Positions 35,520-45,019 of a stretch of 64,000 nucleotides of DNA are shown here, piece after piece. Location: the NCBI GenBank assembly GCA_025360015.1, contig JANYCZ010000029.1:124001-188000 (forward strand), read 5' to 3'. This DNA comes from Verrucomicrobiota bacterium. Lineage in GTDB: Bacteria; Verrucomicrobiota; Verrucomicrobiia; Verrucomicrobiales; Verrucomicrobiaceae. Numbering within the stretch: the first letter of the stretch is position 1; every line of letters begins with the position of its first letter. Made by a program: the position numbers and the translations under genes. The notes beneath the pieces were generated by a model that made no database searches, was not told where the DNA came from, and saw only the letters and a list, made by a program, of their open reading frames with translations.

Positions 35520-36809
35520 ATGTCAGTCTCTGCCGCTGAATCAATTTCCCAAATCCGCGCCTCCTTCCCGGAGCAGGGTTTCTTTGCGGAGAAGGAGTGG
35601 GTTCTTTCACCAGAGTCGTTCGCATTGGACGCGGCAACGGTAACTTTGATCCGCAATCTAGGGCCGGCGTTGCGCGCCTTCCAGCGAGTATGCAACCGGT
35701 TGTACTTCAATGAGTCCTACCCCTGGGTTGCGAAGCTGTTGGATCAAGGCAAGCCCCAGCGCGTGCTTGATCTCGGTCGCAATCCGCGCTGGCACGAAGA
35801 CCTGCCGCGAGTACTGCGTCCGGACCTGGTGCTGACGGAAACGGGGGTGACCATCTCAGAGCTGGATTCCCTGCCCGGTGGCATCGGTTTGACGGCGTGG
35901 CTGAATGAGACCTATGCCGCGCTGGGTCAAAACGTAATCGGCGGAGCTGCTGGCATGATCGAGGCATTTGCCGCCGCGTTTCCGAGCGAGGACATCCTCA
36001 TCTCGCGCGAGTCCGGCGACTATCTCCCCGAGATGAGCTGGCTGGCGGATCGGCTCGGCCGTCGTGTGCTACGGCCTTGGGAGGTGCAGCCCTATGAACT
36101 CAACGGCGCGGCGATTTACCGTTTCTTTGAGCTGTTTGATCTCGCGAATGTGGAGAATGCCGATGTGATGCTGCGCATGGCGGAGCGCGGAGAACTCAGC
36201 TTCACCCCGCCGATTAAAGCATTCCTCGAAGAGAAACTCTGGCTCGCGCTGTTCTGGTCGCCCGCGCTGGCAGAGTATTGGGAGTCAGCGCTGAGTGCCG
36301 AGCATCTGGCGCTTTTACAGCAATGCATCCCGATGGGCTGGGTCGTCGATCCGGTGCCGCTGCCACCGTTTGCGGTGTGGCCGAAGCTCGACATCCAGAG
36401 CTGGCATGAGATGAAGGCCTTCGGTGGCAAGCAGCGCCAACTCGTATTGAAGATCAGCGGTTTCTCCGAGCGGGGCTGGGGATCGCGGGGTGTGTTCATT
36501 GGTCACGACCTCTCGCATGAACAATGGGGGGCTGCGATTGATGAAGCGCTGGCGAGCTTCCCCACCAATCCGTTCGTCTTGCAGGAATTCCATCGAGCCA
36601 AGGTCGTCACGCATCCGGCCTGGGACGAAGACAAGCAGGCCACGCGGGCGATGCAAAGCCGGGTGCGGCTGTGCCCGTATTATTTCGCCACATCGGAAGA
36701 GGACAATGACCCGGCGCTCGGCGGGGTGCTGGCCACGGTCTGCCCGGCGGACAAAAAAATCCTCCACGGCATGCGGGATGCGATGATGCTGCCTTGCGTT
36801 GCGGGGTGA
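35520..36809 (+). CDS. putative ATP-grasp-like protein
   Basis: 429 residues, cytosolic by composition. I do not recognise a named family. The C-terminal ~130 residues have ATP-grasp features: a Lys-containing strand LVLKISGFSERGWGSRGVFI with a Gly-rich loop, then PFVLQEFHRAKVV, as in glutathionylspermidine-synthase-type ligases. The middle region (ISRESGDYLPEMSWLADRLG) resembles the pre-ATP-grasp domain of circularly permuted members. A carboxylate-amine ligase role is inference only. It starts 38 bases after the A2M gene and may be co-transcribed with it. Confidence 0.55.
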   Translation: MSVSAAESISQIRASFPEQGFFAEKEWVLSPESFALDAATVTLIRNLGPALRAFQRVCNRLYFNESYPWVAKLLDQGKPQRVLDLGRNPRWHEDLPRVLRPDLVLTETGVTISELDSLPGGIGLTAWLNETYAALGQNVIGGAAGMIEAFAAAFPSEDILISRESGDYLPEMSWLADRLGRRVLRPWEVQPYELNGAAIYRFFELFDLANVENADVMLRMAERGELSFTPPIKAFLEEKLWLALFWSPALAEYWESALSAEHLALLQQCIPMGWVVDPVPLPPFAVWPKLDIQSWHEMKAFGGKQRQLVLKISGFSERGWGSRGVFIGHDLSHEQWGAAIDEALASFPTNPFVLQEFHRAKVVTHPAWDEDKQATRAMQSRVRLCPYYFATSEEDNDPALGGVLATVCPADKKILHGMRDAMMLPCVAG

Positions 36810-36831
36810 TTTCCGCTCCATTGGCGGCACC

Positions 36832-37698
36832 ATGAAGCTCCTTCCTGCTCTTCTGCTCGTCTCTTCGTCCCTTTTCGCGGCCGACCCCATCGTCGTGAAG
36901 CTCTGGCCTGGAGGCGCGCCGGAGCAGCCCGGGGTGAAGATCGAGGCCGAGAAAGAGGTGCCGAAAAAGTCAGCAGATGATGTGTTGCGCATCACGAACG
37001 TGACCGATCCCATGATCACCGTCTTCAAGCCGGAAAAGCCAAATGGCACGGCGGTGATGGTATGCCCCGGCGGTGGTTACGGCATCCTCGCCTATGAGCA
37101 CGAAGGCTCACAAGTGTGCGATTTCCTGGTCCAACACGGCGTCACCGGCATCCTGCTCAAATACCGCGTGCCGAAGCGTGATCCCAAAGATCCGGGCCGC
37201 GAAGCGCTTCAGGATGCGCAACGCGCCATGGGCATCATTCGCCATCATGCCGCCGAGTGGGGCCTCAAGCCAGACCGCATCGGCATCCTCGGCTTTTCCG
37301 CTGGTGGACATCTCACGGTCATGACGGCGCTGCATGCAAACGCGCGGACCTATACGAGTGATCCTGCGCTGGATGTGGAAGATGCGACACCCAGCTTCGC
37401 CATTCCGGTGTACCCGGCCTATCTCGTCAGCAAGGAGGACATCGGCCACCTGCTTCCCGGTTTTGAAGTCACCGCCAAATCCCCGCCGATGTGCCTGATT
37501 CACGCAGGTGATGATCCATGGCCGGCCAGCGCCAGCGCGCTGCTGTACATCGAATACAAAAAGCTTAACATCCCCTGCGAGCTGCACATTTATGCCAAAG
37601 GAGGCCACGGTTTTGGCATGCGCAAAAGCGGCGGGCCGGTGAATGACTGGCCAAATCGCGTGGCAGAGTGGATGAAGTCCATGGGATACATCCCTTGA
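36832..37698 (+). CDS. exported alpha/beta hydrolase (acetylxylan-esterase-like)
   Basis: 288 residues from ATG 36832 with a signal peptide (MKLLPALLLVSSSLFA). The oxyanion motif CPGGGYG is at 78-84, the nucleophile Ser156 in GFSAGGH, the acid Asp in HAGDDPWP and the base His in GGHGFGM. This set is typical of the BD-FAE/XynB-type esterases that remove acetyl or feruloyl groups from hemicellulose in PVC and Bacteroidetes secretomes. Substrate not determinable here. It follows the ATP-grasp-like gene by 22 bases. Confidence 0.88.
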   Translation: MKLLPALLLVSSSLFAADPIVVKLWPGGAPEQPGVKIEAEKEVPKKSADDVLRITNVTDPMITVFKPEKPNGTAVMVCPGGGYGILAYEHEGSQVCDFLVQHGVTGILLKYRVPKRDPKDPGREALQDAQRAMGIIRHHAAEWGLKPDRIGILGFSAGGHLTVMTALHANARTYTSDPALDVEDATPSFAIPVYPAYLVSKEDIGHLLPGFEVTAKSPPMCLIHAGDDPWPASASALLYIEYKKLNIPCELHIYAKGGHGFGMRKSGGPVNDWPNRVAEWMKSMGYIP

Positions 37699-37755
37699 TC
37701 TGCATCTCTGCGGTAGCTTGTATGCGCCGCAGAGGTATGCTGCGGCTGTGCCTGC

Positions 37756-40700
37756 ATGAAGACACGCAAACCCCGAACTACTGCGCCGCTTGCAACACTG
37801 CACGCGTCGCTGGCATCAGATCCCTACCGCATGGTGGTGGAGGATCTGACGGAAACGATCTGCCGCTTTCTTCCCGATGGCACCTTCACCTATGTGAACG
37901 AAGTCTTCTGCCGTCTCTTTGGCAGGACGCGTGAGGAGCTTGTCGGCCGTCCGTGGCGGCCCGTCGTGGTGGAGGAGGATGTGACGCTGATCGAGCGCAG
38001 GCTGCAATTGATCACGCCGAGGAATCCAGTGGTGGTCATTGAGAACCGTGTGTACGACGGCAAAGGGCAGGTGCGATGGATGCAGTTCGTCAATCGCGGT
38101 TTTTTTGATGCGCGTGATGAGCTGCTGGAGACGCAGTCCGTGGGCCGGGATGTCACGGAGCGTGTCAAGGCGGAGCAGCGCCTGCAGGAGGGGGAGCAGC
38201 GCTGGAAGTTTGCGCTTGAGAGCTCGGGCTTTGGCGTGTGGGACTGGGAGTTCGCGCGTGGTAGGATCTTTCGCTCCAGCCAGTATAAGATGATGCTCGG
38301 ATTTGGTGCTGACGAGCCCATCGATGACACCACCGAGAGCTGGCGTGCGGCGGTTCATCCAGAGGATCTGCCGGGAATAGAGGCGGCAATGAATGATCAT
38401 CAGGTGAAACGGTCGGACGGTTTTGCCCGGGAGTTCCGTCTGCGTTGCAAGGATGGCTCATGGAAATGGGTGATGGGGCGTGGCAAAGCCATCAGCCGTG
38501 ACAGGCAGGACAATTTCGTGCGCATGACGGGCACGATTGAGGATATTTCACGGCGCAAAGCCGCCGAGGAGCGGGAAGCGCACAATTTGCAGCTGATCGT
38601 GGAGGGGGCCCCGTGCGCCGCCGTGCTGGAAGCCATCGTTTGCAGCGTGGAGGCCGGTCACCCTGGCATGCGCTGCAGTGTAATGCTGGCGGATGTTACC
38701 GGCACACGTCTGCATCTGGCTGCGGCCCCCAGTTTGCCTGAGTATGTGCGGAAGGCGCTGGATGGGACTCCCATCGCGGCTGACATCGGCATTTGCGGTG
38801 TGGCCACTTTCAGCGGCATGAGGGTGATTTGTCCGGATGTGCTGGCTGACCCACGGTTGGAGCCATTTCACAAACTGGCTGAGAAGGCCAAACTGCTTGC
38901 CTGCTGGTCAGAGCCGGTGGTGAGCGGTTCCGGGCAGGTGCTGGGAGCGTTTGCCTGCTATCGTCGTGAAGTTTATGCTCCGGATCAGATGGAGGTGCAG
39001 ATGATCACCGCAGCAGCCCGGCTTGCGGCGCTGACCATTGAAGGTGAAAAGCGCAGGCAGGAGCTGCAGGTCAGCGAGGAACGCTATGCGCGTGCCATGC
39101 GTGCCACCACAGACGGCTTGTGGGAGTGGAATCTTGTGACGGGGGAGACCTATCTTTCGCCGCGCTGGAAGCAAATGCTGGGCTTTGATGAAGCCGAGCC
39201 TATGGGCAAGGATCAGGAATCGTTTCTGTCCCGGCTGCACCCAGATGACTGGCCGAGGGTGCAAGCCGCGCGAAAGGCGCATTTTGAGCGACGAGATCCC
39301 TATCAGGTGGAGCTTCGTTTGTGCACCAAGAGCGGCGAATACCACTGGTTCCTCACGCGTGGCGAAGCCGACTGGAATGAGAGCGGAGAGCCGGTGCGCA
39401 TGACCGGCACCATCTCGGATATCTCTGATCGCAAAAAGGCGGAGCAGGCGCTGCTTGCGAGTGAGCAGCGGTTTCGCGCAGTCTTTGAGCAGGCCGCCGT
39501 CGGTGTGGCCGAGATGGAAACGGCCACGGGGCGCTTTCTCAGCGTGAACCAGCGCATCTGCGAAATCAATCAGCGTTCGCGTGAAGAGATGCTGAAGATG
39601 AGCTTCAAGGAGCTGACTTCTGCGGAAGATCTGCCGAGATCCCTGCAGCGCATGGCGGAGCTGAAGTCCGGAAAGATTCGCAGCTACAATTTGGAGAAAC
39701 GCAATGTGCTGCCAGACGGCACCTTGACATGGGTGAACCTCACCGTTTCGCCGATGTGGCTGCCCGGTGAAACGCCTTTGCGCCATGTCGCCGTGGTCGA
39801 AGACATCACGGAGCGGAAACGGGTGGAGCAGGCGCTGCAGGAAAGTGAGCAGCGCTTCCGTGCCATCTTCGAGCAGGCGGCGGTCGGCGTGGCGGTGATC
39901 GACACCCCCACCGGCCGCTACCTCAGTGTGAACCAGCGCATGTGCGAGATCAACCGGCGCAGCCGGGAGGAAATGCTGCGGCTGACCTTCATGGATGTCA
40001 CTTATCCGGACGATTTGCAGGATGATTTGAATCAGATGGAGGATCTTAAAACGGGCAGGATCTCCAGTTTCAACATGGAGAAACGTAACACGGCTCCCGA
40101 CGGGTCGCTGACCTGGATCAATCTGACGGTTTCGCCGATGTGGCAGCCGGGAGAACCGCCGCTCCGTCACATTGCAGTGGTGGAGGACATCACGGAGCGC
40201 AAGCAGGCGGAGCTCAACTACGGTCTTGAACTGGCCTACAACCAGGCGCTGGTGAGCCATACTTACGCATTCATCGTGGTGCTGGATCTGGACGGGCGCT
40301 TCGTATATGCAAACGAGGCCTTCAACAAAACCATGGGCTACAGCAAGCGTCAGGTCATTGGCAAAACACCGTGGGAAATCGGCCTCATGGATGCAGCGGA
40401 AACGGCGCGGTCAAAAGAGCGCTTCGCCCGTCTGCTGCGCGGAGAGGGGAATCCGCCTACGGACACACGCCTGCGGACAAAGAGCGGAGAATGGCGCAGT
40501 GTCGAGCTGCGCAGCACGGCCACCAGCAGACCCGATGGCAGCCTGGATCGCATCGTGATCACGGGGACAGACATGACGGAGCGCAACCGCCTGCAGCAGG
40601 AAGTGCTGCGCGTGGTGGAGCAGGAGCAGGCGCGCGTCGGGCATGATCTGCATGATGGCGTGGGCCAGACCATGACGGGCATTGTCTCGCTCCTGGAAGC

Positions 40701-41271
40701 ACTGGAGGCAGATCTACAGGGCGATCCCCGGCAGCAGGCGCAGCGCATTCATGAACTGCTGCGCCAGTCCGTGTCCGAAGTGCGCCGCATGTCCCACGGC
40801 CTCTCCCCCACCAGCGTGAAATACCGCGGACTCGTTGGAGCGCTGCAACTGCTCGCCGAAACCGTGCGCACCAACTTCCGTACGCCATGTGATTGCGATG
40901 TGGATGCCAGCATCGTGATTCAGAACAACGACATCGAGGCGCATCTTTTCCGCATCGCGCAGGAGGCGGTGAACAATGCCCTGCGGCATGGCAAGCCGTC
41001 CCAGGTGAAGCTGTCCCTGCAGCAGGTCAGCCAGACCGAATGCGAGCTGGTCATCGAAGACGACGGCACCGGCATCAAAAAATCCAAAGGTGCGCAGCAA
41101 AGCGGCATCGGTGTGCGGGTGATGGACTACCGCGCGAATCTCATCGGCGCGAGGCTCACGGTCAAACCCAAGCCCCGGCGTGGAGTCATCGTGACCTGCC
41201 GTTTTCCCTTTGAAAAAACAGCGCGGCCTGAACGCAAAGCAGGCACGCAGCCTAAAAAGCCGCGTGCCTGA
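37756..41271 (+). CDS. multi-PAS/GAF sensor histidine kinase, NarL-type
   Basis: 1171 residues with no membrane segment, so a cytosolic sensor. Domains: PAS ~25-140; PAS/PAC ~150-270; GAF ~284-430; PAS ~435-560; PAS ~569-695; PAS ~695-820; PAS ~825-945; HisKA_3 around His963 in VGHDLHDGVGQTM; HATPase_c ~1030-1150 with EDDGTGIKK and GIGVRVMDYRANLIGA. The HDLHDGVGQ H-box marks the HPK7/NarX family, normally paired with a LuxR-type response regulator. None is adjacent, so the kinase is an orphan in this window. PAS 5 and PAS 6 are near copies of each other. Confidence 0.93.
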   Translation: MKTRKPRTTAPLATLHASLASDPYRMVVEDLTETICRFLPDGTFTYVNEVFCRLFGRTREELVGRPWRPVVVEEDVTLIERRLQLITPRNPVVVIENRVYDGKGQVRWMQFVNRGFFDARDELLETQSVGRDVTERVKAEQRLQEGEQRWKFALESSGFGVWDWEFARGRIFRSSQYKMMLGFGADEPIDDTTESWRAAVHPEDLPGIEAAMNDHQVKRSDGFAREFRLRCKDGSWKWVMGRGKAISRDRQDNFVRMTGTIEDISRRKAAEEREAHNLQLIVEGAPCAAVLEAIVCSVEAGHPGMRCSVMLADVTGTRLHLAAAPSLPEYVRKALDGTPIAADIGICGVATFSGMRVICPDVLADPRLEPFHKLAEKAKLLACWSEPVVSGSGQVLGAFACYRREVYAPDQMEVQMITAAARLAALTIEGEKRRQELQVSEERYARAMRATTDGLWEWNLVTGETYLSPRWKQMLGFDEAEPMGKDQESFLSRLHPDDWPRVQAARKAHFERRDPYQVELRLCTKSGEYHWFLTRGEADWNESGEPVRMTGTISDISDRKKAEQALLASEQRFRAVFEQAAVGVAEMETATGRFLSVNQRICEINQRSREEMLKMSFKELTSAEDLPRSLQRMAELKSGKIRSYNLEKRNVLPDGTLTWVNLTVSPMWLPGETPLRHVAVVEDITERKRVEQALQESEQRFRAIFEQAAVGVAVIDTPTGRYLSVNQRMCEINRRSREEMLRLTFMDVTYPDDLQDDLNQMEDLKTGRISSFNMEKRNTAPDGSLTWINLTVSPMWQPGEPPLRHIAVVEDITERKQAELNYGLELAYNQALVSHTYAFIVVLDLDGRFVYANEAFNKTMGYSKRQVIGKTPWEIGLMDAAETARSKERFARLLRGEGNPPTDTRLRTKSGEWRSVELRSTATSRPDGSLDRIVITGTDMTERNRLQQEVLRVVEQEQARVGHDLHDGVGQTMTGIVSLLEALEADLQGDPRQQAQRIHELLRQSVSEVRRMSHGLSPTSVKYRGLVGALQLLAETVRTNFRTPCDCDVDASIVIQNNDIEAHLFRIAQEAVNNALRHGKPSQVKLSLQQVSQTECELVIEDDGTGIKKSKGAQQSGIGVRVMDYRANLIGARLTVKPKPRRGVIVTCRFPFEKTARPERKAGTQPKKPRA
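39465..40206 (+). repeat. tandem duplication of a PAS-coding segment
   Basis: Bases 39465-39842 and 39843-40206 encode two PAS/PAC units that match along most of their length (RFRA(V/I)FEQAAVGVA, S-V-N-Q-R, EMEKRN-type, LTVSPMW, VVEDITERK). This looks like a recent in-gene duplication adding one PAS module. Confidence 0.7.
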
Positions 41272-41300
41272 TTCGTGCTGCGCTTGAGCGTATGACGGGA

Positions 41301-42104
41301 TCAATGCTTCAGCAGCCACTCGGTCGTGCGTGGGTTGAAGTCGCCCATCTGTTCCCAGTGGAAGGCGTGGCCAGCGTTGTCGTACAGGTGGAGATCCGCG
41401 CCGGGGATGGCAGCGGCCACCTCCTTGCCCATCCACTGCGGGGTGAAGGTGTCGTCCTTGCCACCGATGACGAGCGTGGGGCACTTCACGTTCTTGAGTT
41501 CGTTGAGCGTGTTGTGCGTCATGGCGGCGGCGCTTTGCGCCTCGGTGGCGTGCAGCGGCTGGGGCGCGGCATTGGTGGCGGCGTCCTTGAGGCCCTGCTG
41601 CATGTTGTTCCAGCAGTCGTCGTTGTCGAACCACGGCTTGGTGAAGATGAGCATCTGAATCCACTGCATGAAGTCTTCAGGCCGCATGTTTGCCTTCGCC
41701 TTCATGAGGTGCTGCCAGGTGTAGAGGCCGAAGCGGTCCTGCCGCGCCCAGGTGCACATGAGGATCATGCTTTTCACCTTCTCGGGATGACGCAGCGCCA
41801 GCTGCTGGGCGATGACTGAGCCGAGCGAACAGCCGACGACACGCGCCTGTTTGATGCTCAGCTTGTCCATGAGTCCGGCGTAGTCGTCGGCCATCATGGC
41901 GCTGGTGTAGGGGCCGGCGGGTTTGTCGGTTTCACCCACGCCACGGTTGTCACCGAGGATGCAGCGGAAGTGCTTTTCCCAGGCCTGCGCATGCGCATCC
42001 CACACACCGCCGGGGGCGGTGACTCCCATGATGCAGACGAGCGGTTCGCCGCTGCCGCGTTCTTGGTAAAACATCTTGATTCCGTTGGTTTCGACGTGGG
42101 GCAT
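41301..42104 (-). CDS. alpha/beta hydrolase
   Basis: 267 residues from ATG 42104, cytosolic. Nucleophile Ser93 in VVGCSLGSVIA, oxyanion region LVCIMGVTAPGG, GDNRGVGETDKP, acid Asp in VIGGKDDTFTP, base His in DNAGHAFHWEQMG. The layout fits the epoxide-hydrolase/haloperoxidase/3-oxoadipate-enol-lactonase group; the precise reaction is not evident. It converges with the histidine kinase and diverges from the HlyD-type gene. Confidence 0.85.
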   Translation of the reverse strand: MPHVETNGIKMFYQERGSGEPLVCIMGVTAPGGVWDAHAQAWEKHFRCILGDNRGVGETDKPAGPYTSAMMADDYAGLMDKLSIKQARVVGCSLGSVIAQQLALRHPEKVKSMILMCTWARQDRFGLYTWQHLMKAKANMRPEDFMQWIQMLIFTKPWFDNDDCWNNMQQGLKDAATNAAPQPLHATEAQSAAAMTHNTLNELKNVKCPTLVIGGKDDTFTPQWMGKEVAAAIPGADLHLYDNAGHAFHWEQMGDFNPRTTEWLLKH

Positions 42105-42240
42105 GGGTGTGAAGTTCTCGGTTGGGTGGTTCGCTGTGCGGAGTTCGGACCGCGAATGGGATTGTGAACAGAGATCGGTGAAAGCAACAAGCAAAAATCA
42201 CCTGCCGCCGCACGAACTTCGCGCATAGTGAAAACAAATC

Positions 42241-43515
42241 ATGCCTGATGCTCCAACCGCAACACCTCAAGCCGCCGTTCCCCCCTGGGAAACGAAAGCT
42301 CCGATCACCCGACGCAGCCTGACGCGCAAGCTGGTGTTCTGGTCCGTGGTGATCGCGCTGGTGGCGGCGATGGTCTATGCCCTGCAGCCGCGGGCGGTGG
42401 AAGTCGAGACAGGAGTGGTGCAGCAAGGGCCGCTGACGGTGTATGTGTCCGAGGAAGGCAAGACGCGCATCCGCAACCGCCATGTGGTCGCCGCGCCGGT
42501 GGCGGGCAGCATGCAGCGAGTGATCTTGAAAGCGGGAGACGCCGTAAAGGCAGGGGAGACGGTGATCACCCGCATTGAGCCGGCGCTGTCTCCACTGCTG
42601 GATGCACGGGCACGCTCCCAAGCCCAGGCACGTGTCGATGCGGCGACGGCGACCCGAGCCCGGGCCAACGAAAGCATCGAGATGTCACGCACCGGGCTGA
42701 AGTATGCGCAGGCGAACTGGGACCGCGTTCGCAACAACACGGACAAAGGCACCATCAGCGCCACCGACCGGGACACCTTTGAGCGTGAGGCGGAAATGAA
42801 AACGCGCGAGGTCCGATCCACCGAGTTTGCCCTCCAGGTGGCCGATTTTGAACTGGCACAAGCCAAGGCGGCGCTGCAGCAGATCGACAAACCCGGTGCA
42901 AGCGGGTCATTCATTGAAGTGCGTGCGCCGGTCAGCGGTGTGGTGCTGAAAGTGCAGCAGGAAAGCGCGACGATCGTGGCTCCTGGCGCGCCGATTTTAG
43001 AAATCGGGGATCCCACGGATTTGGAGATTGAAGCGGAGATTCTCTCTCGCGATGCGGTGACGATCAAACCCGGTGCGCTGGTCACGGTGGAGCAGTGGGG
43101 CGGCGATGAACCGGCAAAAGCCCTTGTGCGCCGCGTGGAACCTGCGGCCTTTACCAAGGTGTCCGCGCTGGGGGTTGAAGAGCAGCGTGTGCTGGTCCTG
43201 AGTGATTTTACCGAGAGGACACCCGCATTGTCAGCACTGGGAGACCGTTACCGCGTGGAGGTGCGCGTGGCGGTGTGGCACAGCGATGACACCCTGCTCG
43301 TTCCGGCGGGGGCGCTGTTTCGTGAAGGCAGCGAGTGGAAGACGTTTCTCTTTGATGCCGACAGCGCCAAAGCCGTCATCGTCAAGGCTGGTCGCACCGA
43401 CGGCAAATTCACGCAGGTGCTGGAAGGACTCAAGAAGGGGGATGAAGTGCTGATGCACCCTCCGGACACCGTGCGGGATGGCACCCACGTGGTGAAGCGC
43501 GCCGAGGTGAAATAA
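42241..43515 (+). CDS. HlyD-family efflux adaptor (periplasmic adaptor subunit)
   Basis: 424 residues. One N-terminal membrane helix (about 31-47, LVFWSVVIALVAAMVYAL) anchors it; residues ~50-100 and ~225-265 form the split biotinyl-lipoyl-like domain (VAAPVAGSMQRVILKAGDAV, then VRAPVSGVVLKVQQE), flanking a ~110-residue helical hairpin. A beta-barrel and membrane-proximal domain follow. Adaptors of this type link an inner-membrane RND or MacB-type ABC pump to TolC, but no pump or TolC gene lies next to it, so the partner is elsewhere. Confidence 0.88.
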   Translation: MPDAPTATPQAAVPPWETKAPITRRSLTRKLVFWSVVIALVAAMVYALQPRAVEVETGVVQQGPLTVYVSEEGKTRIRNRHVVAAPVAGSMQRVILKAGDAVKAGETVITRIEPALSPLLDARARSQAQARVDAATATRARANESIEMSRTGLKYAQANWDRVRNNTDKGTISATDRDTFEREAEMKTREVRSTEFALQVADFELAQAKAALQQIDKPGASGSFIEVRAPVSGVVLKVQQESATIVAPGAPILEIGDPTDLEIEAEILSRDAVTIKPGALVTVEQWGGDEPAKALVRRVEPAAFTKVSALGVEEQRVLVLSDFTERTPALSALGDRYRVEVRVAVWHSDDTLLVPAGALFREGSEWKTFLFDADSAKAVIVKAGRTDGKFTQVLEGLKKGDEVLMHPPDTVRDGTHVVKRAEVK

Positions 43516-43517
43516 AG

Positions 43518-43543
43518 AAGGCGGCCTCCTGCGAGGCCGCCTT
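43518..43543. terminator. bidirectional Rho-independent terminator
   Basis: A perfect 11-base stem (AAGGCGGCCTC with GAGGCCGCCTT, loop CTGC). On the minus strand it runs into CTTTATTT, so it best ends the oxidoreductase transcript; the HlyD gene ends 3 bases before it on the plus strand. Confidence 0.8.
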
Positions 43544-43566
43544 GAAGGAAACTGACTGACAGAAGC

Positions 43567-44916
43567 TTAGACCGCCCAGCCGGTGCGGTAGTCGCGGGTG
43601 AGCCACTTGGCATCGCCACCGCTGACGTACTCATGCTTCTCAGGATTCCATTTCATGGAACCGCCGTGGTAGTAGGCCTGGCTCATGAGGTGGCAGGAGA
43701 TGGCCGTGCTGGCACCGATGGCGACATCACAGATCGGCTTCTCGCGGGTCTTGATCGAGTTGAGCCAGTCTTCGTGGTGGTTCTTCGAGTTGTAGAGCTT
43801 CACCTTGGCGTCAGCGAGGTATTCGCGCTCAGTGAGGATGACTTCACGGTCGAGGGAGGTGCCTTTGTCGGCGTCCTTGTCCCAGAACTTGTGAATGGTC
43901 TTGCCACCGAGGACGAATTCAAACTTGCCGCGGTTGACGTGCACTTCGCCGTTCGCGCCGTAGAAGGAGACACCTTTGCCCTTGCCGTTGTGCAGGAGAG
44001 GAATGCCGCTGGCGTAGATGAGCTTGGCACCGTCGTTGGCGTTTGCATAATTTTCCGGCGCGATGATTTCAACCGGGCCGTGCTCGTCTTCACCGAGACC
44101 CCATTGGGCGATGTCAATGTGGTGCGCGCCCCAGTCGGTGATCATGCCGCCGCCAAATTCGCGGGTCATGCGCCAGGCGGGGAAGTGATTGTGAACACCG
44201 CGTGGGCTGAGCACGCTGCTGTATGGCACGAGCGGGCCCGGACCGCACCACATGTCCCAGTCGAGGCCGGGTTCCATGGGCTCTTCAGGATTGGCGTTGG
44301 GCTTGGCAGGAGCACCGAAGGCGGTTTCGACGTGGTCGATCTTGCCGATGATGCCGTTGCGGATGAGTTCGGCAGCCACGCGGAATTCTTTGCTGGAGCG
44401 CTGCTGGGAGCCGGTCTGCAGGATGCGCTTGTTGCTGCGCACGGAGTCGATGAGCGTGAGCGCTTCGTGGATGTTGTGGGTGAGCGGCTTCTCACAATAG
44501 ACGTCCTTGCCCGCGTTCAGCGCGGCGATGGCGATGAAAGCATGCCAGTGGTCCGGCGTGGCGATGACGACGGCGTCGATGTCCTTGCGCTCCAGCAGCT
44601 TGCGGAAGTCGGCGTAGGCTTCGCAGCCTTTGAAGCCAGCATCCTTGTCCTTGCCGTAGCGTTCTTCGACGGTTTTTTTGGCAAATTCGCGGCGGTTGGT
44701 GTCCACGTCGCAGACGGCCACGACCTGAACTTCCTTGCGGCCCAGGAAACTGGTGAGATGGCCGCTGTTCATTTTACCCACGCCGATGAAGCCGAGCGTG
44801 AGGCGCTCGCTCGGAGCGGTCTCAGCGCTCCAGACACGGGAGGGGAGGATGAAAGGCGCTGCCACGGAGGCGGCGGCAACTTTGGCGAACTGACGGCGTG
44901 AGGATGCGGTTGGCAT
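43567..44916 (-). CDS. Tat-exported Gfo/Idh/MocA-family oxidoreductase
   Basis: 449 residues from ATG 44916, which starts a twin-arginine leader (RRQFAKVAAASVAAPFILPS). The N-terminal Rossmann domain has GFIGVGKMNSGHL and VVAVCDVD, and the signature EKPL within VYCEKPLTHN (EKP supplies the catalytic Lys). The C-terminal domain has WRMTREFGGGMITDWGAHHIDIAQWG, with the His-rich substrate/metal block. Tat-exported members are common in Verrucomicrobia and Planctomycetes; the substrate is probably a sugar or inositol derivative. Confidence 0.93.
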   Translation of the reverse strand: MPTASSRRQFAKVAAASVAAPFILPSRVWSAETAPSERLTLGFIGVGKMNSGHLTSFLGRKEVQVVAVCDVDTNRREFAKKTVEERYGKDKDAGFKGCEAYADFRKLLERKDIDAVVIATPDHWHAFIAIAALNAGKDVYCEKPLTHNIHEALTLIDSVRSNKRILQTGSQQRSSKEFRVAAELIRNGIIGKIDHVETAFGAPAKPNANPEEPMEPGLDWDMWCGPGPLVPYSSVLSPRGVHNHFPAWRMTREFGGGMITDWGAHHIDIAQWGLGEDEHGPVEIIAPENYANANDGAKLIYASGIPLLHNGKGKGVSFYGANGEVHVNRGKFEFVLGGKTIHKFWDKDADKGTSLDREVILTEREYLADAKVKLYNSKNHHEDWLNSIKTREKPICDVAIGASTAISCHLMSQAYYHGGSMKWNPEKHEYVSGGDAKWLTRDYRTGWAV

Positions 44917-44930
44917 GGTTGATATTTGGA

Positions 44931-44960
44931 TGGAAATTGAGGGTGGAAATTGAGGGTGGA
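44931..44960. repeat. short tandem repeat upstream of the Gfo/Idh/MocA gene
   Basis: The 13-base unit GGAAATTGAGGGT occurs twice in succession from 44932, between the divergent oxidoreductase and gmk genes. It may be an operator or simple-sequence slippage. Confidence 0.5.
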
Positions 44961-45019
44961 ACAATACAGCCCATTTGCCAAGTCTCTTGCACTCGGTGTT
45001 GGCGTGGGTATTCGGCAGG

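Noticed and set aside
42241-43515. Complete efflux system around the HlyD adaptor
   Set aside because: No RND, ABC or TolC gene is adjacent; only the adaptor is supported.
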